Notes under the pieces: generated by a model
What the model saw: only the letters and a program-made list of their open reading frames with translations
Databases searched by the model: none
Told to the model about the DNA's origin: nothing
Shown: piece by piece, positions 47,768 to 58,980 of the stretch
Numbering within the stretch: position 1 is the stretch's first letter
Layout: every line of letters begins with the position of its first letter
Translations under genes and position numbers: made by a program
Source of the DNA: Pseudisothecium myosuroides
Lineage: Eukaryota; Streptophyta; Bryopsida; Hypnales; Lembophyllaceae
DNA: 64,000 nucleotides
Direction: 5' to 3'
NCBI GenBank assembly: GCA_951799445.1
Contig: OX637296.1
Location: 23,064,001 to 23,128,000 of the forward strand

Positions 47768-47985
47768 TTGCCACTATGCAACAAGGGAGGGACCAGGCCG
47801 GCACCGGCACCGACTTATATACCATCGAAGCAGACCGACAGACGTCTTCCGCCGCAGCAGCCTGTAGACTGCAGCCTCACCGCAGTCAAAAGAACCTTAA
47901 TTTTTCTGTAGCGACGCAGGTTCGAACCTCGAGCCAGTCGTCGGGGCACCTCCTACCTGAGCTAGTGACAAATGGCAAGAAATGC
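47735..47985 (-). mobile_element. tRNA-derived SINE-like element
   Basis: On the minus strand an A-box-like TAGCTCAGGTAGG (47952-47964) lies about 24 bases upstream of a B-box-like GGTTCGAACCTGC (47916-47928), the internal RNA polymerase III promoter of tRNA. A body of about 150 bases follows and ends in a 30-base T run (A run on the plus strand, 47735-47764). Acceptor-stem pairing is absent, so it is not a tRNA gene. Target duplications were not identified. Confidence 0.65.
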
Positions 47986-48645
47986 TGTGGCCTCCACGAC
48001 GGAAGACACTTTTACAAGTGAAGCTCCCGAGCATTGAGGTCTCAGACCACTTGCCTTTTCATTTATGTTTTTTCCTTTCTGTTTTTCTTTTTCTTTTATT
48101 TCATCTCATTAGTCCAAACTCACTCCGTTGGGGGAGGAAGGCGGGTTTGAAATATTTTTTATCTATAGTGTCCCGATTTGTTGTATCAAAGGAGGACAGG
48201 GGTTTCTCTCTCTACTTCTATCTCCCCCTAGATCCAAACTCACTCCATTGAGGGCGGATGGCGATTTTTTTTACATTTTTTATCTATAGATCCAAGTCGA
48301 CTCCGTTCAAGGCGGATGGGGGAACAACAAGAAAATTAAAAACTAAAAAATATAGAAAAATGAACAAAAAATGAGTGATAAGTCTACGAGGGTCAAACTT
48401 CCTTTGACCACTCCTAGCCTTTCCACTTGGAGGGGTACCATGTCCTCTACTCCCTCCCCCTTTGTCAGTTGATCCATCAAGAGCCTCTTGATTGGATTAA
48501 CATCCCTTTAGATAGAGTCGCATCTTGGTTTCTAGTCTCTCATTAGGTTTGATCTCGACATTGATCGTATACCTAAGGATAGTCGTAGCACGAGATGCTA
48601 GGTCCTCATGATTTTGCAAATCATACCACAGATGGTCGCCATATG
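47986..48645. other. Pyrimidine-rich region before the right LTR
   Basis: Repeats of the phrase CCAAACTCACTCC(G/A)TTG with GGCGGATGG occur near 48115, 48235 and 48295. There is no protein. A clear polypurine tract is not seen just before 48646. Confidence 0.4.
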
Positions 48646-50365
48646 TGAGCTCCCAATTTGTCACTTGCTACTCGTAGAATTATTTTTTTGGAAATTTGCA
48701 ATTTAAAGTTGATAAAAGTATACAAAAAGCCATAAAAAGAGTGTAGAACCAAAATAGGGTTGTGTCATACCCATTATAGTATTTGATCTAGAATTGTATT
48801 TAGGCTTAGAATCCCCCCAAATCTTACCTAAAAATAGAATAGAAATAACGAGATGGCTAGATTTGGAGGATTTGAGCCACATAGCCCCAAAAGGGCTAAA
48901 ATCCACCATGAATGTGGCAATTCGTAGCTAAGTTGATCCGAGAAATCCACAGCGAGGCTACTAGGTCAGGTCCTAGAGTTAGGTTTAGAATTCCCCATTA
49001 GATCGACGAATTCCCAAAATCCCGATTGTTAGCATGCAAGAGCTACTAACGCAAGACCAGGCCCGTGGAGGAATCTACAGCCCAAGGATGGTGTTCTAAG
49101 ATAAATCCCATGCCAGGAGTCCAACGACAAAATCGCTTCGCCAAGATTCCTCTACCTGCAGAAGATTCCCGCACCGTCGCTAATTCGAGGAGATGGCTAG
49201 TTTTAATCTCCATTGACCAATCGTGCCAGGTACGAAAACGCACCTACACGTCTTTCATGCGACTCCCTGAGAGGTCCCATGAAAATTCCCGGCATCTTCC
49301 AACTTGCAGAAGAACCTTTTCCGGGTGGTCAACTCTTCTAACCTCCAACGGGAATTTTATGGAAATTACGCAGGTTACACTAAAATCTCACTAAAAATTA
49401 GACTAGCTTGTTTTATGTTAATAATGCGCTTTGTGAAGTTTCACGACATTCCGATAGCGGCAAGTACCCGAACTAGCGAGATTCCTCAGGAATTAACCAC
49501 GTGGCGGGGTCCCCGCGATGTTGACCAACATTCCGGGACCATACGATGGCGAAACGAAGTCAACCAAGAGTCCTTTCCGACTCTTTTGCACCTACCGGAG
49601 ACCCTAGGCTATTCACATTTCTCAAAATAAGAGACCCCCAAGATCTAAGATTTTACCACGATTTGATTTTTAAATTAAATTAGCCTACGATGGATTTTTG
49701 GCCTTGGTACGGGGGGTGAGGGGCTTTGGACTAAACACGGCGATCTGGAGCCAATGGCACAATTCGTTCGGCGATTGGAGTTAATCTCCAAAATTTATGA
49801 TGTTGGTCTAGCATAGATGGTAGAAGTAGACTTTTAGGGATTAGGATGAAAATCTTTGAGGATGAGGATGAAAATCCAAGTTGATAAGGTTACCTTAGAA
49901 CTCTAGAGGGAGGGGTGGGCCCTTGAAAACCTATATAAGGGCCCCATTTCTCTCTCTAGAACACCCCCAATTCTTGTTTTGGGTCCGTGGGTCCAAGTTA
50001 TTTTGGATATTTTGGCGTTTGAAGCCAAAAAACTCTACAGTGTTTTCGGAGCACTTTTGGCTCCATTGTTGCTTATTCTCAAGCTTTGAAGGTCCTTGGG
50101 GGTCCTTCTACCTTGTTTGTGTCTTCTTTGGTGTAGTTTTTGGTACCTTGTTGTAAGTGGAGAGTCTCTCTCTCTCTCTTGTACGTTTTGTGATCTAACT
50201 TGTGAAGTTTAAGAGTCTTTTGGTGTCTTGCACTAATCCTAAAGTCACCCCCCACCGTACCTTGGCGATGCCGCTTTGGGGGGCCTTTAGTGTGTGAACT
50301 TTGTGTTGCCACGTGGTCTTAGCTCGTGTGTTCTCTCCATGTGTTTTTTCTTACACCCTCTTCTA
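48646..50365 (+). mobile_element. Plus-oriented LTR (U3, promoter, start of R/U5)
   Basis: Starts TGTGAGCTCCC and carries the full 1.27 kb U3 that is inverted at 42532-43810. The promoter follows, then the 427-base block that is inverted at 21189-21619. After 50365 it departs from the 21 kb copy. A (TC)n run lies at 50166-50180. The expected LTR end with AAAGTGGATAAAAGCATAG was not found downstream, so the 3' end is lost or replaced by the repeat tract. Confidence 0.82.
49932..49938 (+). promoter_or_regulatory. LTR TATA box
   Basis: TATATAA followed by GGGCCCC and a CT-rich initiator-like TTTCTCTCTCTAGAAC about 30 bases on. It is present only in this copy; both minus-oriented pieces (ending 21619, starting 42532) lack it. 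Confidence 0.7.
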
Positions 50366-50377
50366 GCCTTTGAAATT

Positions 50378-50650
50378 CAGATTCAACATTTGAAATTGGT
50401 ATGGGATTCTTCCTTCCCATGGAGAGGGGAAACCCATTAATGCAGCCAGCCTTTTATTTGAATTCGGGAAATATCTGCAAGTCAATGGCTGCATTAAGAG
50501 GTCCAACCACTTTTTCAATTCAAAAACAATGTATGGAAGCATATTGCTCCCTTCTTGGGGCCGGACTTCTCCTTCTTGCCTTCCCCAAGGACTTGAGAAC
50601 TAGTCCCCACCTCCCAAAAAAGGAGATTTTAGAAAATGAAAATTAACTTC
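50378..50650 (+). repeat. Direct repeat unit A
   Basis: About 270 bases beginning AACATTTGAAATTGG.ATGGG and ending with AAAAAAGGAGATTT, repeated at 51622-51890 with some 10 percent difference. It contains AATGCAGCCAGCC and GGCTGCATTAAGAGG, which pair as a hairpin. Confidence 0.85.
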
Positions 50651-51521
50651 CAAACAAGAATGACAAAATTTGTGTGAGTAGAATCCCAAAGGGTTTGTAG
50701 TCCTAATGAAAGACAAGGTACATATTTGTTTAAATTCGAATTTAAGGATTCATTTTTTATTCTTCTAAATAGAATCTATTTGGGATTTAGAGTTTCGAGT
50801 TTACACATCAAATCAAAACCAACTTATATTTTTTTGGCTTTTTGTTCAAGGCTTTATTTTTGAAATAAATAGCTACAAGGGTTTGGATTGAAATCAAATA
50901 CAAATTAGAATGCATTGAAATATACTTGAAGGGTTTGTTTTCGGAAAAAGAGGCTACAAGGGTTTGGGTCTTCAAGACTTCAATGGTATATTCTTGTAAT
51001 GGGGATACCAAAAGGGGTTGGTATTGAAATGAAATACTAATTACGTTATTCAAGTTTTGGAATTCAAGTTCAATGGTTTATTTTTGTAATGGGGATACCA
51101 ATTATCAAACTAGTTTGGGATTGAAATGAAATACTCGTCAAGTTTTACTGGAATTCAAATATTCAATCATTCAACTAGAAAATTTTATTTGTCTAATGGG
51201 ATCCTAGAAGGGTTTGGGATTGAAATCAAATACTACTTAAGTTGTTTTTTAATTCAAGTTCAACGGTACATTCTTGTAATGGGGATACCAAAGCGGTTTG
51301 GGATTGAAATGAAATACTAGTCAAGTTATTTTGGAATTCACCTTCAACGGGTTCTTTTTGTAAGGGGCTACTAGAGGGTTTGGGATTGAAATGAAGTACT
51401 AGTTAAGATATTTGTGTGTTAAGGTTTGTAAGTTCGCATGTTCAAGTTTGTCATGGAGGGAGTTCAAATTTGTCTTGGAAGAAGTTCAAGTCTGTCACTT
51501 GGATAAGTTTCCACACATACG

Positions 51522-51598
51522 TCCAGGTCAGGGCGCGGACGCAGGGGCGGGGACAACTTGTAGGGGCGGAGACGCAGGGGCGCGGACGTTGAGCAGAA
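51522..51598 (-). repeat. GC-rich motif array, minus orientation
   Basis: Repeats of GGGGCGCGGACG / CAGGGGCGGGGAC in an otherwise AT-rich tract. GTCAGGGCGCGGAC here is the exact reverse complement of GTCCGCGCCCTGAC built into the array at 54745-54925. Confidence 0.8.
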
Positions 51599-51621
51599 CA
51601 ACAAGGGGGAGTGAAATTCAG

Positions 51622-51890
51622 CTTCAACATTTGAAATTGGCATGGGATTCTTCCTTCCCATGGAGAGGGGGAATCCATTAATGCAGCCAGCCCTTCATTT
51701 GAGTTCGAGGAATATCTGCAAGTCAATGGCTGCATTAAGAGGTCCAACCACTTTTTTAGTTCAAAGACAATTCATGGAAGGTTGTGGCTCCTTTCTTGTG
51801 CCGCACTTGTCCTTCTTGGCTTCCCCAAGGACTTGAGAACTAGTCCCCACCCCCCAAAAAAGGAGATTTCAAAAAATGAAAATTAACTTC
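51622..51890 (+). repeat. Direct repeat unit B
   Basis: Second copy of 50378-50650, about 1.24 kb downstream. Confidence 0.85.
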
Positions 51891-53199
51891 CACACTTCAA
51901 GAAAAAAAATTTGAAATTAGATGCTAGAAGTTTTTGGATTTATAACAAAAGACAAGGTACACATTTTTTTAAATTCAAGTGGAAGGATGCATTTTTGAAT
52001 TCTCCAAATAAAAACTAAAAGGGTTCAGAGTTCAAAAAACAAGTCAAACACGTCTTGTATTTTGTAGAATTCTAATTGAATGGGTTTATTTTTGGTAATG
52101 GGGGCTACAAGGGTTTGAAAATTGGAATTCACATCATTAACGTATTACAATGTATTCAAATGTAGTTCAAAGATTTATTTTTGAAAATAGAGGCTACAAC
52201 TCTACAAGGATGTGGAAAGGAAACAAAATGCAAGTTCTAGTGGTTTTGAAGCAAGTTCAAGGCTTTAGTCTTGTTACTGGATGCTACAAGGGTTTTGATT
52301 TCAAATCAAATAGAAATTATGTTTTATTTAGTTATAGTTGAAGCCTTTATGGTGTTGGTAAATTGTTATTCCAAGTATTTAAAATTCAAATCAAATACAA
52401 GTTAAATGTTATGTGCTTGTACTTCAAGGGCTTCAAGTTGAAGTATGGGTTATAAGGGTTTGGAAATCCCTTCAAATACAAGTTAATATTTTTGGGTTCT
52501 ACTTCAAGGGTTCATTTGTGATTTTGTGTTAATGGAAGATACAAGGATTGGGAATTCAAACCAGATACAAGTGATTTTATATTTGGTTAGGATTAAAGGG
52601 TTTACTTTTGTAAGTACTACGTAGAGGCTACAAGATTTTGGAATTCCTATGAAATACAGGATATAGTTCTTGGGGATTCAAGTTGCAGCCTTGCAGGGTC
52701 TACTTCTGTAATCAAAGGCTACAAGGGCTGGGTATTCAATTCAAATATAGAATAGAAAATCTTTAGTTCTAGTTCAATGGTCAATTTCTGAAATTAGCAA
52801 TTACAAGTTATATTTATGTAATTGGAGGATAAAACTACTACAAGGATTTAGGGATTGTCATCAATTTCAAGTTACTTGTTTTTTGGATTTGAGTTCAAAC
52901 GTTCAATGCTTCATTTCAGTAACAAGAGTCTAATTATATTTGGATTTAGGAATTGAAATCAAATACCTCTTCTTTGATTTTTGGGTTTAGGTTGTTTTTA
53001 AAAACAAAAAAAATTGGATACTATAATTGTTTTGGAAAAAAATCGAATACATTTTGTTTTATTTTTGGATTCAAGTTAAATGGTTTCTTTAATAATTGAA
53101 ATCTAGACATCTACTTATGTTTGGAATTGAAGTAAAATACAATCGTTTTTTTGCTTGTAGAAAAGTTCAACGGTTTTGGGTTTGGTAATAGGATAGTAC

Positions 53200-54744
53200 A
53201 TCAAGTTTTTAACCTCTAAAATCCTACTTTAATTTGAGCTCACCATGAGCAATGGAACTCCTAAGCACTAATTGTAATTACCATATCTCATGTGGGTTGT
53301 TGTACCTCCTACCACCTCATATGTATATAATGAGCTCCTCTTTCTACTCTAAAATTCAAAACATGATGATAAATTATTTTTAAATTTTTCTTAGATATTG
53401 TATGTAATTGATTTTTTTTTCTCCATATCTAACTATAGGATATTGTATTAGACTAGTATAAAAATGTTTGGATAAAATTCCTGAAAATTTGAACAAGTAG
53501 ATTGCAAGATAGTTATATTCAACCACTGAAGGCCTAACAATGTTTTGACAATGAATTTTCCAATGAATCTTTCCACTTTGATATTTTTTGTGTATGGGAT
53601 GTATTTGAAATTTTTAATAGAAGCGTACAAAAAGAAAGACTACTATGTCTAGGATAGTAGGATGTGTAGAATTAATTAGAAAAAATATTGACCGTTGCAT
53701 TTTAAGTGCAAAAAACAAGTTTTTCAGCACATTGTGGGACTGGATTTTTTGACTTTGAACATTTTAAACTTTTAATTTTTGCACTACAAAGTTTTGAGCT
53801 TTAAATCTTTACAATGGAGAATTGAATTGAGAGTCTAGCAAAAAAAAAAAAAAAAAAAAGCTTAATTTTCATTATTAAAAAAATTGTTATTTAGAAGTAG
53901 GTACGAGATAGTAGGAAAATCTAAAATATTAATATCTTTTATATGGAATTAAAATGCATTAATCCCAATGGTGAGATTGTTCTAGCAAAAAATTTAAACC
54001 ACAAGGAACTTCTTTTTTTTTAAATTGTAAAAATTGCATTCAGAAATGAATCCTACAAGTTATTTTTTTAGGAAGATGCTCGAAGTGCCCAAAAAATAAG
54101 ATTGTCTATAACTTTCTCATAACAAATCCAAATGGAATGAATCAGAGCTTCCTAGATAGACAAAAATATAATCTATAGCAAAAAGAAATAAAAATAAAAA
54201 ATTCAAATTCCTGCAAATTCTTTTTGCTTAAAACCCCTCTCCCCTGTTTTGAGCTTATTTGGGCATAACTTTTGTTCCCAGGCACTGATTGAAAAAAAAT
54301 TATATTCCCACAAAGCTTATAAGTTTTTCTATCTGCATAAAAAAAATCAGGACAAAAATTCAGCCCGTAGGTACCTGCCCAAAATCCTATTTGTCCCCGA
54401 GGGGACAGTGGTCCTTTAAGGATTAAAAAAATGTGGTTCACGTGAGCACGGGTCCCCCCTTATTGCTTATAAATTTAAAAGGAATTAGTAATTTTTTACC
54501 TACAATGCAAAAAAATATGGTTTAATTGAATGAGGTCCCCTTTATTGCTTCTTAATGGAGAATGAATTAAATCCATTCGCCTTCAAGGGAAAAAAATACG
54601 AGCAAGGATCCTCTTCCTTTACTTTTAAATTCACAAAGAATTAGTTCCACTTGGCCCCAATGAAAAAAAATATGGTTTGGTTGTATAAGGACCCCCTTCA
54701 TTCAAAAATAAATTCATTCAATTTGGCTCCAATTTAAAAAAATT
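53200..54744. other. AT-rich non-coding DNA
   Basis: An A run of about 19 bases lies at 53840-53858. From 54430 to 54740 a phrase with GGTCCCC(C/T)TTATTGCTT and TTAATT repeats about three times. No gene is supported. Confidence 0.55.
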
Positions 54745-54925
54745 GTCCATGCCCCGACTACTTCCGTCCGTGCCTTAAAAAATCGTCCTCGCCCCGACTA
54801 CTTCCGTCCGCGACTTGACTATTGTCCACGCCCTGACTCACTATTGTCCGCGCCCCGACACAATTCCGTCCCCGCCCTAGCAAGAATAAGTCCGCGCCCT
54901 CACTAAAGTCCGCACCCTGGATCCT
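54745..54925 (+). repeat. GC-rich motif array, plus orientation
   Basis: At least eight variants of GTCC(G/C)CGCCC(C/T)GAC with spacers such as TACTTCC and TATT. It is the inverse of 51522-51598. Its function is unknown; it borders the transposon-rich tract and lies just before the 3' side of the Crinkler-type locus. Confidence 0.85.
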
Positions 54926-56501
54926 ACTTGGCAGCCAGTGGCGTCAAAGTAGCAGCCATATCATCTGTTTTTTCAATTAAAGAAAGTCAACTTAGTGTTG
55001 ACCACATCGGACGGGCGAACCGGACGTCCGCCCGATATGACAACCCTGGCTGCAAGTATCATCTGGCAAAATGACTTCATGCACAATTTGGCAATCTCCT
55101 CAGTCTTACGAATCCCTAAAACTAAACACACAAGAGATGCAACCTGTGGAGAAGCAAAAACAAGAAACTTACGCTCATACTTCTCAAGGTACTCTGACCT
55201 GCTCGAACCCTGAGGGACCTCCCAGTGACTAGGAACTACCCAATGAAATATCATGTCACTACCAGGAGGAAAACCACTAGTGCCAATCTGAACTACTTAA
55301 TTCTTCAATGCATTGTTATTGATGTCTTCCTCCACAAGCCCTTTCCAGTTCTGAAAACCAGACTTAAAAATCTAATTCCAAAGCACAGTACGAGCTACTC
55401 CACCAGCAAATGCAAAGGACTCCCGAATTTCTGATTCTTTTATTTGCTTAAAGCAAGTAACGGCTTTGGCACACTCAAGTAACTCTTCTAAATCAAAGAG
55501 TGGCACATATAAAACAAGGAGGCCAGGATTCTTTTTCTCCATCTTTTTATATTCCTCCCTCGGACTACCAAATATCAATTTCTCACACCGGCTCGAAAAG
55601 AAATGATCATACAAACTAGGATACCCACCATCCACTAGATATACAGGCCCTTTGACTTCACCCACCAACTCTTCAATCAACTCTTCAAAAACCTCCAAAG
55701 CAGTCATCACGCTGTAAGTCCAGTGAACAGTTGCAGACCCATCCTCATAGAGCTGCAACCTGTAGTAGATATGTGTGCCGTCCAATTTCGACAAAGGAAC
55801 AACCTCTAGAAGAACTACTTTTCCATCAATCAGAAACTTAGCCACCATGTGCGCTACAAGATGTGATTTGCCAATTCCAGGTGTACCAGTGAATAAGGTA
55901 GAACTCCCACGATTCAGAGTATAATGAGCCTCCCTTAAGTCAATGTATGATCTTCGAACAAATAATTCATTGCTGAAACACAAGTCGTTTTCCATCCAAA
56001 GTACATCCTCAGGCAAACGGATAACAAAGCCTGAATGATTCCTTGCCCGTTCCAAATCCTTTCTCACTAGAGAGAGAGATTCCACAAACCTGGACATGGG
56101 ATGCTGATCATTCAACTTCACCATTGATAGCTTGAACACCATAGAGACTACCAGCTTCATCTAGTGACTTCTTTCTTTTCTTTGAAGGTGAGTCTCCCTC
56201 TGCATACCAAAGGAACAATAAGCAACCCTGATCAATTCACAGACCTTCATAAGGGCAGAGTCCAGCTTCTTGCACAAGTATTTCAAATCTTCCCCCTTGA
56301 ACAGGTTCATGGTATCAAAGGGAGCCAAGCACATAAAATACTCCAATAATATGGGAAAGCCAACTGGAAGTGGATTGGTTTTCAGAAATGAATCCAACTC
56401 CTCGATTCTGGAAAAAAGCCTAACTTGTACAGACCGTCCTGGGATACAAGATTTCTTATATAACCTAAGGTACAAACAGTCTACTTACTGCCGAAATTAC
56501 G

Positions 56502-56553
56502 AAAGCATGTTCTATAAGTGTAAGTAGCGCAAGTAGCGTGGATTAAATGAACC
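56502..56553 (+). repeat. 52-base direct repeat, copy 1
   Basis: Starts GAAAGCATGTTCTATAAGTG and ends GATTAAATGAACC. It differs from 57322-57373 at two positions only. It lies in the presumed intron of the Crinkler-type locus. Confidence 0.92.
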
Positions 56554-57321
56554 CTAACTAATCCTTCGAACCCCTTAGTGCAAATCTTAAGAAGACGTAA
56601 AGAAACGCTTAGATTAAAGGGCTGAACCCACAAAAGACCAGAACCAATGAGATACACCCATTCAAGAACGCACCTAAGAATACAGAATATAGCCAAATGA
56701 AGATACGGAAACAATGACCAAAAGAAAAGACCTCACCAATCTAAACCGAGCAAAGTTAGAAAACATACCACCAGCAGCGGATCACTATCACTTAATATCT
56801 GTAAGTGCCCCAATACTAACGATTGGGGCATTTTGGGGTACCCAAATCACGCACAAACATTGACTCGTGCCATTGACCCTAAACCCTAAGACGTTCATTC
56901 TTTTGCATACAAACCACACTGTAGTAAGAAGAAGACAGGGGGATAAGAAAGAGAAGAAGAAGACAGGGGACACACGAAAGTCACAAAAGTTATCAAGGAA
57001 AAGTGTCAACGACCAAGATCACCCGCCGATAGTTACAGCCCCGAAGATGAGCATCATCACAGGAAACCCTAACCCATACTGATGCGAATGGAATCAAAAT
57101 AGGTCTTTCAAATCCCAGACATGAACAGAATGTGCATATGTAGAAGCTGTCCTAGAATGAAACTCGCTTCCCCTTTATCCCAAGGAGTCCAAAAATCCAG
57201 GAAGTAAAAAAAACAGGTAAATGAACTCTTTCTATCAATCTGCGTAATAGATAACCCCTGGACTCAACGCCTCCTCTGGAAACATGCTTATTCTACCTTC
57301 AACCCTAATCAGTCCACCACG

Positions 57322-57373
57322 AAAGCATGTTCTACAAGTGTAAGTAGCGCAAGTAGCGCGGATTAAATGAACC
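57322..57373 (+). repeat. 52-base direct repeat, copy 2
   Basis: 820 bases from copy 1, between the coiled-coil exon and the middle exon of the Crinkler-type locus. The repeat pair brackets most of the presumed intron. Confidence 0.92.
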
Positions 57374-57613
57374 TTGAATGATTAGGATAAGAATGCATTA
57401 AGTGTTAGGACAAGTGATTTCACTTGCAGTATTAGCCTTGAGTAGCAGCAGTTCCTTTTCCCGCAACTGCTGTTCCTTTTTCCGCAACTGCAATTCCTTT
57501 TCCCGGAAGTAAACGACATCGGCCTTTGTGGCAGCCTTCGGTAGTTGTCCCCCCTCATCATCAATCTCTTGTTGTATTTTCCTAATCTCTTGCTTCACCT
57601 CTTCAATTTCCAT

Positions 57614-58980
57614 TGCCTGGAAATGCATACAAAACTCCGCTCAGCCAAAACAAACCCCGACAGAGGCAACAAGCAAAAAGAGTGAAATCAGCCGCCAAAC
57701 CACAACCAAAGCTCACAGTGCGCACGACAACCACTTCTAAACCCTCCCGAATCATGCCTCACAACTCATACTCATACCTCGCCACTGATGCATAGCACCC
57801 GCATACACAGCTCTTGAGAGAAGAAGCAAATGAGAGATCGAAAGAGAAGACAGAAGGAGGACAGGAGAACAGCGGGTATCCCCAAACCCTAAATCGCCCA
57901 CAGTTGTAGGATCCCCCGACTCGATCCAAGCCATCCGTAATTGTAACCATTAGATCAGGGGAAGAGATCCAAGCCATCCATCGCTCTAATTAGTAGGTTC
58001 GATGAGATTCATGCATTCCTTTTACTTTTCTTTTTCTTTACTTTCTTGTAGAAACATAAATTGTCCTTTCTTCACTAAAAACCAAGCGCCCCTTTCTACC
58101 TAAGTTTGATTCTTAGTTTTCAATCCAAATCCCATTTGGATAGCCCTTTTCAAATCCTTGTCTCTATCGAGCCTTGAGAGTGGTGAACCTAGGTATTGAA
58201 CCATTGCTATAGAACACTTTTCTGTTGATTTGGGGTAGTCTATAGAATTTTTTGGGCCAACTGGAGAGCACATTTCAAAAATTCATAAAAAACTCATACT
58301 TTGTCCAAAAAATAAAATTCCAGTTGTTTCCTCCATTTCTCACATTTGTCTTTGTATGAAAAAAATCTAAATTTTTTTAGTAATCGCAATAGGACAAACC
58401 ACTTATATTGCCTATCATAGGTAGGTTTACCTTACTCCTTCCGGAAATGAAATTAAGTGAAGCTAGTAAGCTTACAATTCTTTTAGCATAAAGAACTCTT
58501 TCTAATTCTTGTGGGAAATGTGATTCTAAACCTAGTACCTCATACCCTGGAACAAAACCCTGGAATTTGCGATTGAAAGTAAAATCAAAGTTCACAGTCA
58601 CCACAGACACCACGCGACTTGCACCGTTGTTTGCAGAGAACAAAAGCCGCGCGCTCCACCCCAAATTTTGTGCATGAACCAGACAAAATCGAAAAAATGG
58701 TTGAATTCTAAACGGGGAGACAAGGACGCTCAATCCTCTGTGGCAGAAATCAAATACAAGCGGAAACCTTGGAAAAGCGAGAACTCCTTGAAACGCTGAA
58801 AAATAAGAACTCTCCTAAAAAAGCGAGAACCCCTGAAATGTTGGAAAAGCAAGAAGAGAAAAGGCCCTTATTACCTGAAATTGAAGTGCAGATTGGCAGG
58901 AGGTGCCCAAAAATCGCCTTCACAGCCCAATTTCAAAACTTGCTTCCGCGATGAAGTTGTTCACTTTATTGCTATAGATG
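57614..58980. other. Upstream flank of the Crinkler-type locus
   Basis: 57700-57990 contains CCAAACCCTAAATC and may be the leader/promoter on the minus strand. A 118-codon minus frame at 58377-58733 does not start or end at visible splice sites and matches nothing I know. 58760-58955 has a plus frame with Lys/Glu-rich text of low information. Confidence 0.4.

Larger units (their letters stand above)
50700..53200 (+). repeat. Degenerate tandem repeat tract of about 60-90 base units
   Basis: Units recur of the form AATTCAAGTTCAATGGTT, TTTTTGTAATGGGGATACCA, GGGTTTGGGATTGAAAT and AAATACTAGTCAAGTT. They are best preserved at 50990-51410 and decay toward 53200. Spacer length varies and no unit is exact, so this is not CRISPR-like. 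Probably LTR or satellite expansion. Confidence 0.85.
54973..57613 (-). pseudogene. Crinkler/RHS-type P-loop NTPase gene, interrupted (possible gene with unresolved introns)
   Basis: Minus strand, 5' to 3'. A coiled-coil segment at 57613-57425 (MEIEEVKQEIRKIQQEI, then KELQLRKKEQQLREKELLLL) ends at a donor-like GCAA|GTGAAA. A middle part lies at 56475-56164. The NTPase frame 56160-55372 has 262 codons, with Walker A GTPGIGKS at residues 92-99, Walker B VYLVDG at 173-178, a FGSPREEY strand at 197-204, YVPLFDLEEL at 218-227 and GGVARTVL near the end. A further family-like stretch is at 55254-54973 (FHWVVPSHWEV, ASPQVASLV). This order is that of Crinkler/RHS effector-like NTPases known from oomycetes, fungi and some plants. 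A TAG separates middle and NTPase frames in phase, and more stops lie between 55372 and 55254, so it is decayed or spliced. No C-terminal nuclease was identified. Confidence 0.68.

Noticed and set aside
47910..47970. tRNA gene on the minus strand
   Set aside because: A and B boxes are present but there is no acceptor stem, and the unit ends in a T run far downstream, so a SINE fits better.
47708..48021. Frames with poly-lysine
   Set aside because: Caused by the 30-base A run of the SINE-like element.
50700..53200. CRISPR-like array
   Set aside because: Units are degenerate, lack constant repeats separated by unique spacers, and the host is a plant.
54973..57613. Contaminating fungal or oomycete contig carrying the NTPase
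   Set aside because: The locus is continuous with plant-type repeats on both sides and shares low GC with them. A chimeric assembly cannot be excluded from sequence alone.
58377..58733. 118-codon minus frame as a gene
   Set aside because: No homology recognised and no clear start context; left unassigned.
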